Of a stretch of DNA of 36,805 bases, positions 11,427 to 22,906 are shown one piece after another. The translations under genes were made by a program, and so were the position numbers. Location of the stretch: assembly GCA_015501595.1 (NCBI GenBank), contig JADNRX010000516.1:1-36805 (forward strand), read 5' to 3'. The notes beneath the pieces were generated by a model that was not told where the DNA came from, made no database searches, and saw only the letters and a program-made list of their open reading frames with translations. The stretch is from Hymenopellis radicata. Taxonomy: Eukaryota; Basidiomycota; Agaricomycetes; Agaricales; Physalacriaceae. Every line of letters begins with the position of its first letter. The stretch's first letter is position 1.

Positions 11427-11505
11427 GGCGCTATAGTGTAGTGGCAGCACATGGGATTCTGAATCAAACATTCCCATAACCCAGGTTCGACCCCTGGTAG
11501 TGCCT
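11427..11505 (+). tRNA. tRNA-Gln (anticodon CTG) with 8-nt intron
   Basis: The acceptor stem GGCGCTA pairs with TAGTGCC (one G-T), with discriminator T at 11505. The D arm holds an A-box-like GTGTAGTGGC. The anticodon stem is TGGGA (11452-11456) pairing with TCCCA (11472-11476). The anticodon CTG is at 11459-11461. Between the anticodon-side loop and the 3' stem there are eight extra bases, about 11463-11470, placed at the canonical intron site after position 37. The T arm is CCAGG-TTCGACC-CCTGG with a perfect B box. The mature tRNA would be 71 nt before CCA addition. All helices close, so it looks functional. Confidence 0.92.
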
Positions 11506-11526
11506 GTGACTGGAATGGTTCTGTTA

Positions 11527-11532
11527 TTTTTT
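11527..11532 (+). terminator. Pol III terminator (T6)
   Basis: A run of six T lies 22 bp after the tRNA 3' end on its coding strand, typical for RNA polymerase III termination. Confidence 0.75.
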
Positions 11533-11903
11533 CACTAGGGTGGCGCGGCAGTTGTTTTTTCACCGAATTTGCCTGTGTGGAACAGTGTGGTTCGCACTGC
11601 GCAAGCGCCGTAGGTGTCCCTGAGACCGTACCCTAAGACCTCTTGAGTCTTGAGTCTTGACCTCCCACCCATATGCACCGTACCATAACATTTGCGGAGC
11701 CTTACTATCGATGACGCCTGCCAATAATAAGAGTACGATGTGGACCATGGCGCCATAGCTCCAGGGTTGACATTTCACTTCATATCCTCTTAGTACTGCA
11801 TCGTGATAGTCTAAGAATCCCATCTTTTGATGCGGTAATAAGTAATACTACTACTAGGCTTCAAGTACTACAGAACATAGTACTATTGGATTGTAACGAG
11901 TCA
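11533..11903. other. Spacer between tRNA and P450 pseudogene
   Basis: No recognisable gene. The minus-strand open frames here are short and domain-free. The right end is the 3' flank of the P450 pseudogene. Confidence 0.45.
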
Positions 11904-13496
11904 CTATACTTGACCGACCGACCTGCCTCCCAAATAGCGCACTCGAAGCGGCATCATGGCCTCCTCACCGACGAATGCCTTCGTAGTCGTAGATCTGAAT
12001 TGTTCGACCTTTGCACCCGCCGTGCCCTCCAAGGCAAAATCACGAATCAAAATTGCGAGCATCACTTTGAAGTCAAGAATAGCTGTTAATCATGAGCCAC
12101 AGAACAACACAAAACACCTGACGCTCACCGAGTCGCCAACCGAGACAGTTCCTAGGTCCGTCCAGGAATGACGCCACATTGGCGTACGGACCGCGAGGGA
12201 GTTGGTCCGTTGGAAGCACGCCCCCAGGAATGAGCCACCGCTCGGGGGAGAAACTATGACTATCTGGGCCGCAGACTTCGGGATCTGTGTTCAGAACGGA
12301 AATTGGAATCACCTGCGATGAGGTGAGAAATGTCGGAGCAGTGTGGCAACGTCGAACATACCTGTCCCGCTTTGATGGGCGAAGAAGTGATGACCTCCCC
12401 GTTGGCGGTGGTACTAACCGTTTTCCCAAATGGAATCACGTCGTCTTCGAGGGCGACGCGATCGGTGCGAGAGGACACCGCGTGTAGTCGAAGACTGAAG
12501 AGCATTACAGCAAACGAAAGACAAAGATGAGCAAGTGCTTACCATTCGCGCTTAAGTGCGTCGAGATATGGCAAATTGCTTATGCCATCATAATTTAAAT
12601 CACTTCCAAGTTCATGTATCTCTTGACGGGGCTTGTTTTGAACATCGGCATGACCGGCGAGTTCTTACAGAGCAAAGTTAATCGTGCAACCTGTTGTCTC
12701 GTGCCCAACCACACTACAAGAGTTTTCAGTGTGCGTTCTAGGATTCTGAAGGAAGTCCTGGCAGCAAGCACTCACAGAAAGGTTGAGATGTTCTCCAGCA
12801 AAACCTGACCTGACAATCGCTCGCTCTCCTTTGTCGTTCTTGAATTGTTCAGCAAGATCGTCAGTATATCCTTCCCTTCTCCAGTTGCAGAATCCATCGT
12901 CGCGCCAACATCCTTTTGACTGAGGCAAACCTTTACGATCGAACATGTACAGATGGCGTAGAGGAAACCATACGTGAAAGCTGGGGCAAGAACCTTTCGT
13001 TGATGTTTATGTTCCTGTCCATCGGCCTAAACTATGCCCTTTCCAAGCCACTTCTCCATGTTAGGAAGGCGCTTTAACATAGCGATAACAATGTTGGAAT
13101 ATATGTCGAGTCGATCCGTGATCCGAAGTTACAAGCTGTGAAAAGTCTGAACGCCATGCCTACACTTAAAGCTTCTATACTCACGACATCGGGACTGAAC
13201 AATGGTGCTTTGATACGATAGACAGGTCCGAGCAACGCAGCCCATCTCGAGTGCGGGGAGTGCTTTACATTCGTTTCCTGCGACCAGGCGGCATATTCGT
13301 GGCCCCAAAGCCAATGTTGCTGGTCTGCAGGCTAAGACGTGTATTGAATCAATACGGTTCATGCCCTATCAATTGCGGTCCACGTACAGCAATGCGCAAT
13401 TCATGGATATTCATGGATAGGCGAGCTTCGTCGAACAAAGAGTCGGTAGAGAAGCAAAGCGGCAACGAGGACAGCACATAAGATGGAGCTGTACAT
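11904..13496 (-). pseudogene. Cytochrome P450 pseudogene (agaricomycete type)
   Basis: Minus strand, from a Met at 13496 that opens a TM anchor (MYSSILCAVLVAALLLYRLF) to a TAG at 11906-11904. Recognisable pieces in order: GHEYAAW, GPVYRIKAPLFSPDV, RHIFQHCYRYVKAPS, EHKHQRKVLAPAFT, GKDILTILL, KNDKGERA, LENISTFL, then the I-helix VVGHETTGCTINFAL, LPYLDALKREC (ExxR), PERW and the heme loop FLDGPRNCLG, plus an intact C-terminal exon. Lesions: a 10-bp tandem duplication at 13400-13419, a frame change near 13055, nonsense TAG 13029-13027 at a Trp position, frame changes near 12845 and 12800, and nonsense TAA 12667-12665 just after the I-helix. Many original splice sites remain. The family resembles agaricomycete P450s with the TDRVALEDDVIP signature. 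It cannot yield a full enzyme. Confidence 0.9.
13400..13419. repeat. 10-bp perfect tandem duplication in P450 exon 1
   Basis: TTCATGGATA occurs twice in direct succession. Removing one copy restores the frame SSPIHELRIA up to a GTACGT donor whose acceptor (TTAG) leads in phase to PADQQHWLWG. This identifies the repeat as a slippage-type insertion that broke the gene. Confidence 0.85.
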
Positions 13497-16400
13497 CGTA
13501 TCGAGATTGTGAAAGGTGTGCGAAAGGCTGGAGAGAAGAAGAGCATCACGCATGACTATAAGTATGGGTCAAAAAATGTCATGACATCTGGTTCAAACAC
13601 GTATGCCACACTTGAATCAAAGCTCGCACGCGGTTGCCGGAAAGTCAACATCTGCTAAAAGTTTGCCCCCAGGTCCTCAGCCCCGTTGACATCGCCTTCA
13701 GATGGTGGTGGTGGTAAGAGATATCGTGCGTGGGAACAACTTCCTGATGACGCGCCACCGCACATTCCTCGACCAACGGGTAGCCCTGCTAGAGCCTCGG
13801 ACCTCCTATCTTAAGCAACACACGTCCTCAAAGCCTCCGAGTCCTCTCTTCAGGACTTCGTTCAAAAGTTGTCGGAGGCGGCGCTGTTCCAATTGCTAGG
13901 TCCCAGTTTTACGCATTTCTTCCATCGTTTTCGACTTGGTAGTCCTTTAGGATCCCGTCTGGGCTCGCTATCAACGACCTGGGCATATTCTACAATGATT
14001 GGGGTGAGAATGTAGACGTTATACAGGGCATCCCCGAAACAAGGTGTCCTTACCTGTATAGATTAACGCTTGGTGTTCACCCGTGATGAACGAACAAGAA
14101 CAGCCCTCTGTTTGATGTTCTATTCTGCACCCCTTGTATTTGTTTTGGGTAGCGACTTTCTCTCTTCGCGCGGCCAATCCGTTGAATGAGACGGGGCATT
14201 GCTTGCGTCGTCGCCCGCAAGCCCTCTGTTTGTTCATCCCTCATAACATTTCTCTACTGATGTAAGTTTACAACTGAAGATGAGTCGTGTATTGATCTGG
14301 TGGGATCTTTCGCACCTGCACAATCTTCCAATATTCTCGGGCTACGCGCTAGCTTCATGAATAGGTGCCTTCACCCTATCCAAGATCATTGAATGGTTGG
14401 AGGAACTGCCTGACACGTCTTCTGTGTTTCTTCGTTATCATGCATGAGTCGTGATGCGGGGAGTTAGGAGGAAGGAAGGAAGGAAGGAAGTGTATTAGGT
14501 TGAGGTCGAATCTGCTGATGTCATTTCGAGAGAACAAAATCCCCAAACCAACCGTCCCTGGGGCGACTCGAACGAGCCACAATTCAGCAAGCTATGCCTC
14601 TTCTCCGATCTCGTCGAATCATGAGGCTGAACGGACACATGAATCACCGCCGCCGCCCTCTCCACTGGTTCAGAACCTCGAGGTAAGATCTGGAAAGATG
14701 GAGGTCTATGCCGCCGCTGGCCTTCTCGTCAACAACACCCCCGTGTCGCGGGCCTCTCGGCCAGAGGAGATTGCACTGATAAGAAAAACCTTGAAGTTTC
14801 GCGACCAGACATTGTTAACGTTCACTCGAAAGTCTCGAGTTTCGGGGAATCTGAATTAACCCGCTGCAAAATTACGCGTGCTATTGATAGATGTCGGGGC
14901 GAAGGCATCGAAGGGCACAGATCTAGCAGAGCAGATGAATACGAAGTATAATTAGGAGAACTCTGAAACATGTTGGTAGATGAGTGAAGCGAGACAGGTA
15001 AACCGCAATTACTAGGCCAGGATAAACATGGTAACCGTGGGCAATACGGAGCACGGCGGGATCCCAAATCGATTCACGGTCTCTGCTGGTCATACGGTCC
15101 TCTCGGTATAAAGGACAATGCACTCCGTCAGGAGCGCCTCGTGTTGAATTCGGCAGCGTCTTGTGTTGGAAACCTAGCAAATGCATAACCGCAATGTAGT
15201 AGTGAGCCAGCGGTCGCGTTCTACGCAGTAATAGGCAAAGTAAAGGAAAATTAGAGTCTAAAGGCGACAGACGTACTAATCATAACTCCCAAGGCTTCGA
15301 AGGTCTAGGCTTAAAACTGCACCATATAGTAGTGGGATCCCCACTACTGGCAGCTGGGATTTTGGAGCGGCATGAGTTGAGAGACGCGGCGCATACGTGC
15401 GGGATCGGAGCGCGGCCGTGGGCACCTCACTGGCAACCAGCGGTGAGACATAGGGCCCAGGAAGTGGGCAACATGACGGTTCAGAAGAAGGCCGGTCACG
15501 GTCACGTGCAACCTTCGGGCTCCTCTCTCCCTTTGATCTGATTCTTCACCTTGTCTCTTAGGTTCAATGTTCAACATTCATGTCCGACTGACAACTATGA
15601 CCTTCGGCAACTTGGCCGAACTAAATTACTGAAGGAATTCATTTATCACGGCTGTGGCGCCCCACAAGACTCTGCCACGTCATAACTCATCTGGTCTACT
15701 GATACAGCGGTATCATTGCTCTCCCGAAAATCATACCTTCATCCCCACGATATTTCGATGCACATTATCAGACTGCCCCCGAGGCTCTCCGAGGAATCTG
15801 CCATTCGACAAAGCAACTTTACTCTGCCACGAATCCCCTCGTCATCCAGCGTCATCCTGCTCCTTTCCTTTCCCAGCCTTAGGCTACATGGTACGCCTTC
15901 GAGACCTTACAGAACAGCATCTTCGTACCATATGGCTATCAAGGAATCTAACATCTGCCGATGATCATGAGTTGAACGACCTGGATGTCTCCGCACTTCT
16001 AAGTTCTCACCTCTGAAACTGTATCGCGCAGATGGAGCTCATAAATTAATGAACCGGGACAATCGTGGGTTGGCTTGTGCTGTCGAGATTGTCATGCACT
16101 TGAGTCAAACAAAGTTTGAAGGTCTGATTCCTGGTCAATTGCGATTTGCAGCGGGAGTATTCGATGTTCATTCTTGCGTCACTCAGGGAAAATAGTACCC
16201 TCTTTATAACAATCATGACAGCATACAACTCAGTCTTCCTGGGACCCAGTGTACTGACTAGTACTGACTCACAATGACTGTTCTTCCATAATCATACGGC
16301 AGATGTCGTGCATCTATCGATGTGATGCTTTCCCAATGTTTCTTCGCTATGACGCGTGTGCGCCATTTTTCTATGTAGTGGTACATCGATGTCGTACAGA

Positions 16401-17567
16401 TAGTGATACAGTTTAATGAAGGCGGTAGCGTGCATAACATCGTGTCGTTGACCTGGCGTCATTTCGATGTTCATCGGAGATAACTATAGCCATCGACGTC
16501 TCTTACACAGAACTGCGCGCGCTCGCTCGAAGCCAGTCCGTACCGGCTCAGATCAACTTGCTTGCATCTCAGATGCACGTCCCGCGGTCTGCCGCACCCA
16601 ATCTTTACATCGCACTCGGGAGCAAAGTGAATTCGTGCGTCCACGTCCCAGTCGTTATTATAGATTTTGGGGTGAAGCCCCCATTGCGTTATGGAGGATG
16701 GGCCGCTGGAGGACTACGGAAGATCCGATATGACTATGAAGCGAACACGGAAGATGGCCAGGAGTACACGCACTTGTATTGGCACGGTTCTCACGCCAAG
16801 GGGCAAGGTGGCGAGAATGAGAAAGCCTATGTGCATGGAGATGGAGATTGATTATGAACCGCAGAAGCAAGGAGGGATAGATCCCGAATAGATGGCGGGG
16901 AGAAGACAAGGGTATAAGTATGTCTGGCTTTATGTACCTGGCTCAGCCGGTCGTGGAAGGAGGAAGAGGCCGATCCACCTATCACCGACTATAGAAGAGG
17001 CGTCGCAAGTTGACGTAAGGCCAAGACGCTTAAGCTGTCAAGTGATGTGGATGACTTCAAAAGAGGCGTTAGAGAGCTGTCGCTGCGTCGCGTTGTGAGT
17101 GCAGGAGGAGCCGCGGAGGGATGCTAAGTGCAGAGGTTTTATCACCTGAAGAAGATGTATTTATTGCCTCCTGAAGAGGGCTGTGTCTAATATTAACGCG
17201 TTGGGACTTCAGGTAAAGCTAATCCAAATGTTTCAACACTATCCCTAAATTAGAAGAAGGCGATGTAGATGACTTACATCTCCGTGCTCTTCAATGAGTG
17301 GGTCCATCCTTTGTCAAGTGTTTGGCGTTAACAGCGACAACATGGTAGCCAATGACGGTAACCATCGCCATCAGGCCTAAAGAGTTTGCGAGTGTCAACA
17401 GAGTTGTATGAGAGATCATTATCTGACAAGTAGTGGGTCCTTCTGTTCCTGGAGGAGTAAATCTACGCACAATTGAACGTTGAACGCGTTCGAGTATGGA
17501 CTGGTGGTTGAAACTGTTTGACTGTTGAACGTTGAAAGACAGAACCGCGAAGGTGACACGTATAATA
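13497..17567. other. Gene-poor interval, no recognisable gene
   Basis: This is about 4 kb without a supported gene. Open frames of 60-120 codons occur on both strands (for example 14500-14859 and 15654-16016, plus), but none has a domain, a signal peptide or a splice chain I could defend. Peptides such as SESSLQDFVQKLSEAALFQL (around 13830-13890) look protein-like but I cannot name them. The interval may hold old gene or transposon debris. Confidence 0.4.
14470..14490. repeat. (GGAA)5 microsatellite
   Basis: Five perfect GGAA units plus one G lie in the gene-poor interval. It is a simple sequence repeat without evident function. Confidence 0.85.
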
Positions 17568-17579
17568 CACGTGACGTAA
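17568..17579 (+). promoter_or_regulatory. E-box/CRE composite CACGTGACGTAA upstream of PWP2
   Basis: CACGTG (17568-17573) overlaps TGACGTAA (17572-17579), ending 56 bp before the PWP2 start codon. Both halves are known binding sites of fungal bHLH and bZIP factors. The position fits a promoter element, but no binding is shown. Confidence 0.4.
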
Positions 17580-17635
17580 TCCGGTCCGGTATCCGATGAT
17601 CAGAAAATAATCTGTGGCTGTGCAAAAAAGTAGAC

Positions 17636-20607
17636 ATGAAGGCGAACTACAAAGTGCGTATACCTATTTCCTTAATTCTTCGCTTTTTACCCTCAGAAAT
17701 GGCTGTTTCTAGTTTTCGAACTTGTGTGGCACCGTCTACCGACAAGGGAATGTCGTTTTCACGGCCGATGGCAATTCCTTATTGAGCCCAGTTGGCAATC
17801 GGGTATCTGTGTTTGACCTCGTCAAGTGAGCACCCAGTTCTGCGCCAATTTCGCGTTCTGAACCTTGAACTAGCAATAAATCGTTTACTCTACCGTTCGA
17901 GAACCGGAAGAACATCTCTGTTATAGCACTCAGCCCGGATTCAAATGTACTCATTTCCGTTGACGAGGGTGCGTCCCTTTCAATATCATCAATTAACATA
18001 TTAACAAAATCGTAGATGGGCGCGCACTGCTTGTCAACTTTAGGAAAGGTGTCGTGTTACACCATATAAACTTTCACAAGTCTGTCAAGGACGTGAAATT
18101 CTCGCCCGATGGAAAGTGCGTTAATTATCCGCTGTTCGTGGACTGAATTGACAATTTACTCAGGTACATCGCCGTAACACATGGAGCCCACATTCAAGTT
18201 TGGAAGACCCCGAATCACCTCGCGCGCGAGTTCGCACCTTTCGACCTGCACCGAACATACACCGGTCACCACGACGACGTCCTAACCATTCAGTGGTCGA
18301 CAGATTCAAAGTCAGTCTGAGTCCACTTCAACCTCCGTGACCTTAATAATTCTTGCAGATGTTTTATTTCCACGTCCCGAGATATGACCGCTCGCCTTTA
18401 CACATTGAACCCCGTGGAGGGATTCAGACCCAAGACATTCGCTGGACATAAAGATGCGGTTCTAGGCGCGTACTTCTCCGCAGACAACAGCACGGTACGT
18501 GTGTACACTATGCTTGTGATTCCAAGCTGAATAACGCGACTTAGATATACACCGTCAGTCGTGACGGTGCTGTCTTCACCTGGAAGTCCAAGGGCACGGA
18601 CGATAGTGATTCAGATGATGACGAACCGATTGCATCAACATCCAAAGGACCTGAGAACTCGAACTCTATCATCAACACACGATGGGGAGTCTTTGAACGT
18701 CACTATTTCAATCAGGCAGGCACGAAGGTCGTCTGTACCACGTTCCACGCGTCATCCAATCTGCTCGTCGTAGGCTTCTCGTCAGGCGTCTTCGGTCTGT
18801 GGGAACTTCCTGTGTTTTCCAACATCCATACCCTGAGCATTTCCCAGGAAAAGATATCCTCGGTTGCGATTAACGCATCGGGTGAATGGCTTGCATTCGG
18901 TGCCAAAAAGCTGGGTCAACTTCTCGTGTGGGAGTGGCAGTCGGAGTCGTATGTGCTCAAGCAGCAGGGGCACTTTTTCGACATGAACACGCTTGCGTAC
19001 GCCCCAGATGGACAAACGATTGCCACAGGTGGAGATGATGGCAAAGTAAAGATATGGTCCACGCATTCAGGCTTCTGTTTCGTGACGTTCACCGAACACT
19101 CGGCACCCATCTCTGCGGTATCGTTCGCCAAGCAGGGAAGCGTCCTCTTCTCCGCCTCCCTCGACGGCACAGTACGCGCCTACGATCTTATCCGATATCG
19201 CAACTTCCGCACTTTCACCTCCCCTTCACCAGTCCAATTCTCTTCGCTCGCTGTAGATCCGTCGGGTGAAGTCGTTGCCGCCGGATCTACAGACAGCTTC
19301 GAAGTCTTCCTCTGGTCTGTCCAGACAGGCAAGCTTTTAGATATACTCACGGGACACGAAGGTCCCGTCAGCTCGCTTGCGTTTTCCCCGTCTGGCGAGA
19401 ATCAGCTCATCAGCGGTTCATGGATCGTACAGTGCGCTTGTGGAATGTCTTCGGACGCTCACGCGCAGTCGAACCGTGGTCAGTCTCGTCTGACGTATTG
19501 GCTGTAGCCTTCCGGCCCGATGGCAAAGAGGCTTCTGTTTCGACGCTTGATGGGCAGATCACGCTCTTTGATGTGGCGGAGGGCAAGCAGACAAATGTGA
19601 TTGAAGGACGAAAAGATATTTCTGGGGGGCGTAAAGCCGATGACCGCGTTTCAGCGGCAAATAGCACGTCGGGCAAGGCCTTCAACAGCTTGGCGTACAC
19701 GGCCGACGGACGATGTTTGCTCGCGGGTGGGAACAGCAAATACGTTGTGCTGTACGATGTACGAGAGGGCGAAGGTGTTATGGTCAAGAAGTTCCAAATA
19801 TCGGAGAATCTGTCCTTGGACGGAACCGAGGAATTCTTGGATAGTCGACGTGTCAACAGTGCTGGGATTAATGTGGACTTGATTGACGACAGAGGATACG
19901 AAAGTGACCTCCACGACCGCATGGACACCAGTCTTCCTGGAGTAACTACAGGCGGCGACCTGTCCAAACGACGTTACAGACAGGAAGCTCGGACAAAGTG
20001 TGTGCGGTTCTCGCCAGCCGGTCGTACTTGGGCGGCGGCGTCGACTGAAGGCCTTCTCATTTACTCTTTGGACGACACGGTGCTCTTTGATCCCTTCGAT
20101 CTTTCCATCGACTTGACACCCCAGACCATCTTGGACGTCTTAACCTCCCGGGAGTATCTCAAGGCTCTTATCATGGCTCTCCGATTGAGCGAGAAACCAC
20201 TCATTCAGCGCGTATATGAAAAAATTCCGAGGGGCGATATTCGCCTCGTCGCGCGCCAAGTGCCGGTTATGTACGTCCCGAACCTGCTTCGCTACGTGGC
20301 CGAGCATCTGGAGCTCAGTCCCCATCTCGAGTTCGATTTGGTTTGGGCCAACTCTTTGTTGGTGGCGCATGGTAGACATTTGAAGGATCGCTCAGGAGAG
20401 TATGCCAGTGTGTTCCGAGTAGTCCAAAAACAGCTCACCGAATGCGAGAAGACAATTTCTAGGCTGTGCGTTGTCTTCTCACTTCCAAGCATCGCGGATC
20501 CGAAGCTAACCGTCATTTGTAGATGCGATGAAAACTCTTCTACGTTAAAGTACCTTATAGATCAGTCTCATGCCAAGACGACAGACAAGATGGACATCGT
20601 GTCATAA
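17636..20607 (+). CDS. PWP2: PWP2 (periodic tryptophan protein 2), UTP-B subunit of the SSU processome
   Basis: Exons: 17636-17653, 17713-17825, 17874-17968, 18016-18115, 18164-18310, 18359-18494, 18545-20465 and 20523-20607, about 871 residues if one missing base is allowed for. The start MKANYKFSNLCGTVYRQGN closely matches yeast Pwp2, as does SPVGNRVSVFDL. WD40 repeats span two predicted propellers (GHHDDVLTIQW, TGGDDGKVKIW, SASLDGTVRAYD, LTGHEGPVSSLAFSP). The C-terminal Utp12 domain (SREYLKALIMALRLSEKPLI) follows. Pwp2 is a nucleolar scaffold that binds U3 snoRNP/5'ETS during 18S rRNA processing. The frame breaks near 19421-19424, where conserved SGSWDRTVRLWN needs one more G than the sequence has. 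The last intron (57 nt) is in frame and stop-free. Because the gene is essential in yeast and otherwise intact, a base-call error or a very recent mutation is likely. Confidence 0.95.
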
Positions 20608-21645
20608 AAGTATTATATAGTTGACTCAATACGATGCGCTATGGTGTTACAACACGGGAAGCTGATGGTGATACAAGACTGCTTCGTTCTTCTTTTCGGC
20701 ATTCGTGGATGGGGTGGGTGGGATTCATCAGTCAAGGATGGCCCCGGGTTTCACTTTGGAACGACAAAGGATTTGTTGGCTGTTCTCACGAGTCAAGCTC
20801 AAACGAACACGAAAGGGCGCAGCACAACGAACCTTCCATGGGATGTCTTTTATCCATGTCATTGTATCCCCAATAATAGGCCAGCGCCGTCGCACCCATT
20901 AAAAAGCTACCCCCATCACCTGCACCGCCTGGTCAAAATCACATCGCGGAAATAACTGCGCAAACTTACCGTGTTTCCGCCTTGGGCGTCATGTTGAATT
21001 TAGAGCCAACATTGCCGAAGCCGGACAATGAAGCAGGTCGAACGCGGGTTGGGATCATCGTTGTTTCTGGTTCTGTGTCGTGGGATACGCTGGAGAAGGT
21101 TTATATACTGTCCCAGCGGTCTGATGTCAGCTGCGCCTAGAGGTCGCCCGATGACTCTATGTCTGAGGGCATAGACCAACTATAGAGCAGGTCAGATGCC
21201 AGAGCCAATGCATTTCCAGACCACGATCTGGAGTCATCTGGGGCGTAGAACCTTGGCTTGACTAATCTTCATTACTTTCATCGACTGCATCTCGACGAAC
21301 GAAGGTCAGTCCAGTCCTAGGCTTTTCACGAAGCTAATCATACTTTTAACTTTACAACAACTTTACACTTTGTGCATTTCGTGTCCTTGTGAATAAATAA
21401 ACCCTTTTGACACGAACTACACGTCGTCGTGGAAACTCTTCGTTATAGGTGAACTCGAGGGTGATTCTCCTTCAGGTGGAACGTGTCGCAATGCTCTGTA
21501 GAAACGTTCGGGCTCGCGATCCTCAAATTCAGAAAGTTTAGAAATCCAAACATACCGAGTTTCCACCTGCAGCACTCTTTCCTGTGCGGATCCCCAAGTG
21601 CGAATTGTTCAATTGTCAAGTTCCTATTGAAGTCTCCAGGTCAAG
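20608..21645. other. Intergenic region, PWP2 and DUF6534 3' flanks
   Basis: This is the convergent space between two 3' ends. Overlapping short plus-strand frames just after PWP2 lack any domain. I see nothing else. Confidence 0.5.
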
Positions 21646-22906
21646 TCAACATGCCGTCAACCTTTGGAAGAGATTTTCACGCACGAATGGAGCTGAGGAC
21701 GACAGGTTCACTGACATCTCCTCTCGCGTGATCGAGAAGGTAGCGTCACTTGGTGCGCTCGCTCTCAACAGCATGAGGTTGATCAAGATGGTCAGGGTAT
21801 AGATGCGTCCGAAAATCGCAAACATGACTTGGAAACCTGGAGCGCCGCGATCGATGAATGTGAACGAGAAAGACCTTGGAGATCTTACCATTGAAGTTTG
21901 TGAACAGAAGAACGACCGTCAAGGTTGTGGATAGTGCGGTGGTAACCCCACACGAGACAGCATAAATGGCGATACGCCGTAGAAGACTGCAAGCTATGTT
22001 AACGCGTACGATGAGGAAGAAAGCAAGAAGAAAAACAGTTTGGTCGACGAATAATGGGTGTCAATGCTTCCTAATGCCCAAGCCAGCGAAGCAGCGATCA
22101 GGATATCTGTTCCCGCACAAATCGCGGCCGCTGCTCTTCTCGGAACGTCAGTCGTTAACGAGGTTTGAGAAGTCGGGAACGTACATTGTAAGATCTAATC
22201 CTACACGCTCGCCGATGAAAGTGTGGACAGAGATATAGATCGCCGTTGTGAGGATGCATACAACCTAGTGAAGAGAAATCAGCAAGAGGATGTCACTACA
22301 AGACTACACCTACATGACCGAGTATCATGAATGTTAAGAAGGCGGTCATGTATTTATCCCTAGAGCTGGAGTACAGGTTAGCTCAAAGAAAAAAAATCCA
22401 GATACACAACTCACATTGACCAATACCGGTACATAAAGAAGCATTGCTCTATTGTCGCGGACGCGTAATTGAGAATGATGAGCACCGGCGTTGGCCACCC
22501 TTGTTGGGTTATGATTTCTCCTGTTTCCAGTTCACATCGTAGTCTAAGGGAATCTCAAGTCGTAGACGTACCACTCATCGCTATCAAATACTATAAGGAT
22601 GAACATCAACACGATCCATCAACCAACATAGGAGGCACTTACGAGGTATACATTCGCGATCACGAAGAGACTGGCCAGTCCGTCTGTCACGACGGACGCG
22701 TAGATGCCGTACTTGTACATCGGTATAGTCTTAAAGTTCCTGATGTACCAAAACGTCATGGCAAGTTCGCTTGTATACAGGAAGATGTTGAGATGAGACC
22801 CCAGCAAGGGTGCTCTGTTACAATAACAGTCAGCAAGACGATAACGCCTCAACTCCGGACGGACAGCAACGTATACGTACGCTGCATACGAGCTGATATT
22901 AACCAT
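21646..22906 (-). CDS. DUF6534 seven-TM membrane protein
   Basis: Nine exons: 22906-22881, 22814-22643, 22590-22572, 22520-22415, 22359-22314, 22264-22185, 22135-22037, 21986-21889 and 21836-21646, giving 278 residues with all phases consistent. Introns are 49-66 nt. The third exon is only 19 nt. Intron 7 uses a weak donor (GTTTTT) but has a good branch (GTTAACA) and a CAG acceptor. The protein is a chain of about seven hydrophobic helices: LGSHLNIFLYTSELAMTFW, YGIYASVVTDGLASLFVIAN, WPTPVLIILNYASATIEQCF and others. The DUF6534 core is ICAGTDILIAASLAWAL then RRIAIYAVSCGVTTALS, with GRIYTLTILINLMLLRA in the last helix. These receptor-like proteins are expanded in Agaricomycetes and their ligands are unknown. 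A more upstream in-frame Met (22960) exists but adds no recognised sequence. Confidence 0.88.

Noticed and set aside
13660..13690. LPPGPQP peptide resembling a P450 N-terminal proline hinge
   Set aside because: It is followed at once by a stop and no other P450 piece lies nearby in any frame. Most likely chance.
14550..14575. B-box-like GCTCGTTCGAGTCGCC on the minus strand suggesting a tRNA
   Set aside because: The flanking bases do not form T or acceptor stems.
19420..20607. Reading the second PWP2 frame as a separate gene
   Set aside because: Its start lies inside a WD40 repeat that continues directly from the upstream frame, so it is one gene with a frameshift.
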